Below are positions 60,879 through 64,000 of a stretch of DNA of 64,000 nt, piece by piece. Location of the stretch: positions 1 to 64,000 of the forward strand of contig JAEYKW010000025.1 of assembly GCA_023408075.1 (NCBI GenBank). The letters run 5' to 3'. Under the pieces are notes generated by a model. It was given only the letters and a program-made list of their open reading frames with translations. It made no database searches and was not told the DNA's origin. Every line of letters begins with the position of its first letter. Within the stretch, counting starts at the first letter, position 1. The position numbers and the translations under genes are program-made. Source of the DNA: Bacillota bacterium (GTDB lineage: Bacteria > Bacillota > Clostridia > Christensenellales > SZUA-584).

Positions 60879-63374
60879 TTATCTCTCTTTCACTTTGAAC
60901 CGTTTTAAACGCAGCGCGTTCGATACCACGGACACCGAGCTCAGCGCCATCGCCGCACCCGCATAAACGGGATTGAACGCAGGCCCGCCGAGCGCGTAAA
61001 AAACGCCTGCGGCAAGCGGTATGCCGATTGTATTATAGATAAACGCCCAAAACAGGTTCTGGCGAATGATGCGCATTGTGGCGCGGCTCAGCGCGATGGC
61101 CGTGCCAACCTCCTGCAAATCGCCGCGCATGAGCACCACATCGGCAGATTCCACCGCCACGTCGGTGCCCGTGCCAATCGCCATGCCCACATCCGCCTGC
61201 ACGAGCGCGGGCGCGTCATTAATGCCGTCGCCCACCATTGCGATCTTGAACCCCTGCTGCTGCAGCTTTTTCACCTCGCCCGCTTTATCCTGAGGCAACA
61301 CATTGGCGAGCACATGGCCGATGCCCACCTGATTCGCAATAGCCTTGGCGGTGCTCTCATTGTCACCCGTCATCATATACACGGACATGCCAAGATTTTT
61401 GAGTGCCTGAACGGCCTTTTGGCTGGAGGGCTTGAGCGTGTCCGCCGCCCCCATGAGCGCGGCGAGCCTACCGTCTATCGCGGCATACATCAGCGTGCGT
61501 CCCGCACCCGCCAGCGCTGCCGCATCACCGGCCGACGCCGAAATATCAATACCGTTTTCCCTCATCAGCGCCGAGGTTCCCGCCAGCACGCGGCTGCCGG
61601 ACACCACAGCGTCGATGCCGCGCCCCGGTACCGCCTTGAACGATTCGGGCTGCGGCAATCTGATAGATTTTGCCTCCGCATCATTCACGATAGCCCGCGC
61701 GATCGGGTGCTCCGACCCGCGCTCCGCCGCCGCGCAGAACATAAGCGCCTGTGTTTCTTCAAATCCTCCGTATACATGCATATCCGTGAGCACCGGCTTG
61801 CCTTCCGTGACCGTGCCCGTTTTGTCGAGCACCACCGCACTCACGGCGTGTGTCGTTTCGAGGGCTTCGCCGCCTTTGATCAGTATACCGAGCTCCGCAC
61901 CTTTGCCTGTGCCCACCATAATCGCGGTGGGCGTAGCAAGCCCGAGCGCGCACGGACACGCGATCACGAGCACTGTCACAAATATGTTGAGCACAAACTG
62001 AAAATCCTTGCCCGACAGCGCCCACAGTACCGCCGCCACAACGGCAATGCCCATCACTGCGGGGACAAAATAGCCGGAAATCACATCGGCCAGCTTGGCA
62101 ATCGGCGCTTTTTTGCTCTGGGCATCCTCCACGAGCCTGATGATTTTTGAGAGCGCCGTGTCGTCGCCCACATGCGTCACGCGCAGCTTGAGCAAGCCTT
62201 CTCCGTTGATGCTGCCGCCCGTTGCCGCACTTCCTGCATGCTTTTCCACAGGCAGGCTCTCGCCCGTCAGCATCGATTCATCCACAGACGATATCCCGTC
62301 TGTGACCTCTCCGTCTACCGGAACGGCCGTGCCGGGCCTTACGATCACGATATCGCCGGGGGCGATTTCATCAAGCGGCACCTCAAGCTCGGCTCCGTCC
62401 TTCAGCATCACAGCTGTTTTGGGCCGCAGCTTCATGAGCTTTTTAATCGCGTCGGATGTGCGCCCCTTGCTGACCGCTTCGAGGTATTTTCCCGCCATCA
62501 CCAGCGTGATGACCACCGCGGCCGATTCAAAATACAGCATTTTGAGCGCATCCGCATTTCCCATGAACAGACGGATCATCGCATATGTGCTATAGGCAAA
62601 CGCGGCACCCGTCCCAACGGCCACGAGCGTATCCATATTGGGCGCACCCTTCATCAGCGTGCGCAGCCCCCGGCTGAAAAAACGGCTGCCCGCCGCAATC
62701 ACCGGCAGCGTCAGCAGAAACTGTGCGAGTGCGAAATTTGCCGGGCTCATATGCGGGCTCATAAATTCGGGCAGCGGCAGGCTGATGCCCAGCATATGCG
62801 GCATCGCGACGTATAATACGGGCACGGAAAAAACAATCGCGGCGATCAACCTTAAGCGCATTATGCGTACCTCGCGTTCCCGCCGCTTGGTGCCGATATC
62901 CGTATCCTCAGTCTGTTCTATGTCCCGGGGCGTGTAGCCCGCCTTCTCCACCGCCGCTTTGATTTCCGACAGCTTGACGGCCGCCGGGTCGTACACGAGC
63001 TTTAAGCGGTTCGTCGCGAGGTTTACAGCCGCTTCCCTGACGCCGCTGAGCCGCCTCACACTGCGTTCCACGGCGGACGAGCATGCCGCGCATGTCATCC
63101 CTTCCACAATCAACTCCGCTTGTTTGTCGGCCGATTTTGGTGCTGCGAGCCCATAACCCGCATCCTCCACCGCCTTTTTGAGCTTTTCAAAATCCACGAG
63201 GTTGGTATCGAACCTGACCGTCAGCTTTTCCGTCGCCAGATTGACGTCGCTGGACAGCACGCCTTCCAGCTTTGCCGCCGCTTTTTTAACGTGGCCCGCG
63301 CAGACCGCGCAGGTCATGCCCGTCACATCAAAGCTTTGCTCTTTTATTTCCCGGCTTTCCTGTGTGTCCGCCAT
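60879..63374 (-). CDS. copA: Copper-exporting P-type ATPase
   Basis: This P1B-type ATPase (831 residues) pumps Cu+ out of the cell. Two N-terminal heavy-metal domains carry TCAVC (C22, C25) and TCAAC (C95, C98). Six to eight TM helices follow; the transport motif is CPC in ACPCALGLATPTA, the phosphorylated Asp is in DKTGTVTEGKP, and the nucleotide motifs SEHPIARAI and GDGINDAPAL are present. Its ATG overlaps the copZ stop as TAATG, so the two are coupled. Single-domain copies often serve one metal; two fits Cu. Confidence 0.97.
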   Translation of the reverse strand: MADTQESREIKEQSFDVTGMTCAVCAGHVKKAAAKLEGVLSSDVNLATEKLTVRFDTNLVDFEKLKKAVEDAGYGLAAPKSADKQAELIVEGMTCAACSSAVERSVRRLSGVREAAVNLATNRLKLVYDPAAVKLSEIKAAVEKAGYTPRDIEQTEDTDIGTKRREREVRIMRLRLIAAIVFSVPVLYVAMPHMLGISLPLPEFMSPHMSPANFALAQFLLTLPVIAAGSRFFSRGLRTLMKGAPNMDTLVAVGTGAAFAYSTYAMIRLFMGNADALKMLYFESAAVVITLVMAGKYLEAVSKGRTSDAIKKLMKLRPKTAVMLKDGAELEVPLDEIAPGDIVIVRPGTAVPVDGEVTDGISSVDESMLTGESLPVEKHAGSAATGGSINGEGLLKLRVTHVGDDTALSKIIRLVEDAQSKKAPIAKLADVISGYFVPAVMGIAVVAAVLWALSGKDFQFVLNIFVTVLVIACPCALGLATPTAIMVGTGKGAELGILIKGGEALETTHAVSAVVLDKTGTVTEGKPVLTDMHVYGGFEETQALMFCAAAERGSEHPIARAIVNDAEAKSIRLPQPESFKAVPGRGIDAVVSGSRVLAGTSALMRENGIDISASAGDAAALAGAGRTLMYAAIDGRLAALMGAADTLKPSSQKAVQALKNLGMSVYMMTGDNESTAKAIANQVGIGHVLANVLPQDKAGEVKKLQQQGFKIAMVGDGINDAPALVQADVGMAIGTGTDVAVESADVVLMRGDLQEVGTAIALSRATMRIIRQNLFWAFIYNTIGIPLAAGVFYALGGPAFNPVYAGAAMALSSVSVVSNALRLKRFKVKER

Positions 63375-63580
63375 TATTTTTCCTCTAAGCCGTACCCCGC
63401 ATCTTCGACGGCGTCTTTGAGCGTTTGAAAGCTTATCTTTTCCTCGTCAAATTCAACGGAAAGTGTCTCCGAACCAAGATCAACAACCGCCTTATTAACA
63501 CCGTCTAAAGCGCCGACAGCCTTTTCAACCCTTTTCACACAGGCTTCGCAGCCCAGTCCCGTCACATGATAACTGTTCAT
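63374..63580 (-). CDS. copZ: CopZ-like copper chaperone
   Basis: The 68-residue heavy-metal-associated protein delivers Cu+ to CopA. The metal site is GLGCEACVKRVEKAV (C11, C14), and the rest follows the ferredoxin-like HMA fold ending DAVEDAGYGLEEK. AGGAG precedes the ATG. It directly precedes copA. No CsoR or CopY regulator is in the window, so control may lie elsewhere. Confidence 0.93.
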   Translation of the reverse strand: MNSYHVTGLGCEACVKRVEKAVGALDGVNKAVVDLGSETLSVEFDEEKISFQTLKDAVEDAGYGLEEK

Positions 63581-63795
63581 TTTTTCTCCTCTCTATTTAA
63601 GCAACTGTCACTATACAGCAACCATTTGCATCTATTGGCATTTTGAGCTTATACCATCCTTCTTTGTGCGTCAATACAGTATATCAGCGCGACACATGGA
63701 TAACGCGTGACTTTTTTTGATATTTCTGGTACAATAAATTATTGTCGGCCATTTGTGTGTACAAGTCACACGGAACAAATTTGTGCCTGAGTCTA

Positions 63796-63825
63796 TTGGC
63801 TTTTTTTATCGGTAACTGTTATAAT
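63796..63825 (+). promoter_or_regulatory. Promoter of the gene running off the window
   Basis: TTGGCT (63796-63801) and TATAAT (63820-63825) are separated by 18 bases, about 33 bases before the start codon of the last gene. Confidence 0.65.
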
Positions 63826-63858
63826 TTAAAGGCTATTTATTTTTTGGGAGCCGGGCAG

Positions 63859-64000
63859 ATGCTGCAAAAAGTGATGTCGGCCTTGCGCAGTGCGAGTGAA
63901 GCAAATTCAAGCGTAACCGCAGAGTTCACACACATCAATTTAAAAAGAATATTTCCCGCGAGTATTTGCTGCGTTGTGTTGAATGCCGCCGCTATTGTGA
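63859..64000 (+). CDS. Partial protein, probably membrane-bound, cut by window end
   Basis: Forty-seven codons are visible, starting ATG behind GGGAG. The product begins MLQKVMSALRSASEANSSV, and then a hydrophobic segment begins after LKRIFPAS (ICCVVLNAAAIV). This looks like a cytoplasmic N-terminus leading into a first TM helix, as in sensor or cyclase proteins, but the identity cannot be known. The 3' end lies outside the window. Confidence 0.6.
   Translation, partial: MLQKVMSALRSASEANSSVTAEFTHINLKRIFPASICCVVLNAAAIV

Overview
The window comes from a spore-forming, anaerobic member of the Clostridia (Bacillota). Evidence read from the sequence: strong AGGAGG-type ribosome binding sites, some TTG and GTG starts, a T-box leader, the sporulation genes yabP and yabQ beside divIC, the mazG-hup pair, a ferredoxin-linked 2-oxoacid oxidoreductase, a membrane pyrophosphatase and a GlgC/GlgD glycogen pathway. 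Most genes are moderately GC-rich. A few islands (about 6.7-7.9 kb, 30.2-32.2 kb and 38.3-39.3 kb) are clearly AT-rich and hold unrecognised genes or element remnants. No rRNA, CRISPR array, prophage or complete defence system was found.

Layout. 0-1.2 kb: an IS30-family insertion sequence. 1.2-8.4 kb: membrane pyrophosphatase, a ComFB-like protein, several unrecognised membrane proteins and a four-gene tRNA operon (Leu, Gly, Gly, Lys). 8.5-14.7 kb, minus strand: a SEC-C protein with NADP-isocitrate dehydrogenase, the glycolytic genes gpmI, tpiA and pgk, and trmL. 14.9-23.0 kb, plus strand: a lipid flippase-like protein, mazG, HU, a long gene-free stretch with an 18-bp perfect inverted repeat, then an acyltransferase and two transporters. 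23.0-29.9 kb, minus strand: Ppx/GppA, divIC-yabQ-yabP, a flavodoxin/ferredoxin protein, prfB and secA. 30.2-37.9 kb, plus strand: a lipoprotein, a small secreted protein, korDABC, catalase and two membrane proteins.

38.1-47.5 kb, minus strand: three small proteins, then a group II intron 5-prime relic directly behind the terminator of the branched-chain amino acid operon ilvN-ilvC-cimA-leuB-ilvD-ilvB, which a T-box leader controls. 47.5-57.8 kb: the glycogen operon glgB-glgC-glgD-glgA-glgP plus a GH13 enzyme. 58-64 kb: a GyrI-like/DUF3788 pair, a TipA-type MerR regulator with a clear operator-promoter, the copper genes copZ-copA, and the start of an unfinished membrane protein gene.

How it fits together. 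The glg operon stores and remobilises glucose, and the pgk, tpiA and gpmI products run lower glycolysis. Isocitrate dehydrogenase and the Kor/Vor enzyme link 2-oxoacids to NADPH, CoA thioesters and reduced ferredoxin. Citramalate synthase gives a threonine-independent route to isoleucine. The least explained items are the group II intron relic with a duplicated terminator, the 18-bp inverted repeat, the AT-rich membrane-protein gene at 7.2 kb, and the operator-like repeats near 35.1, 59.5 and 60.6 kb. No previously undescribed system can be claimed with confidence from sequence alone.
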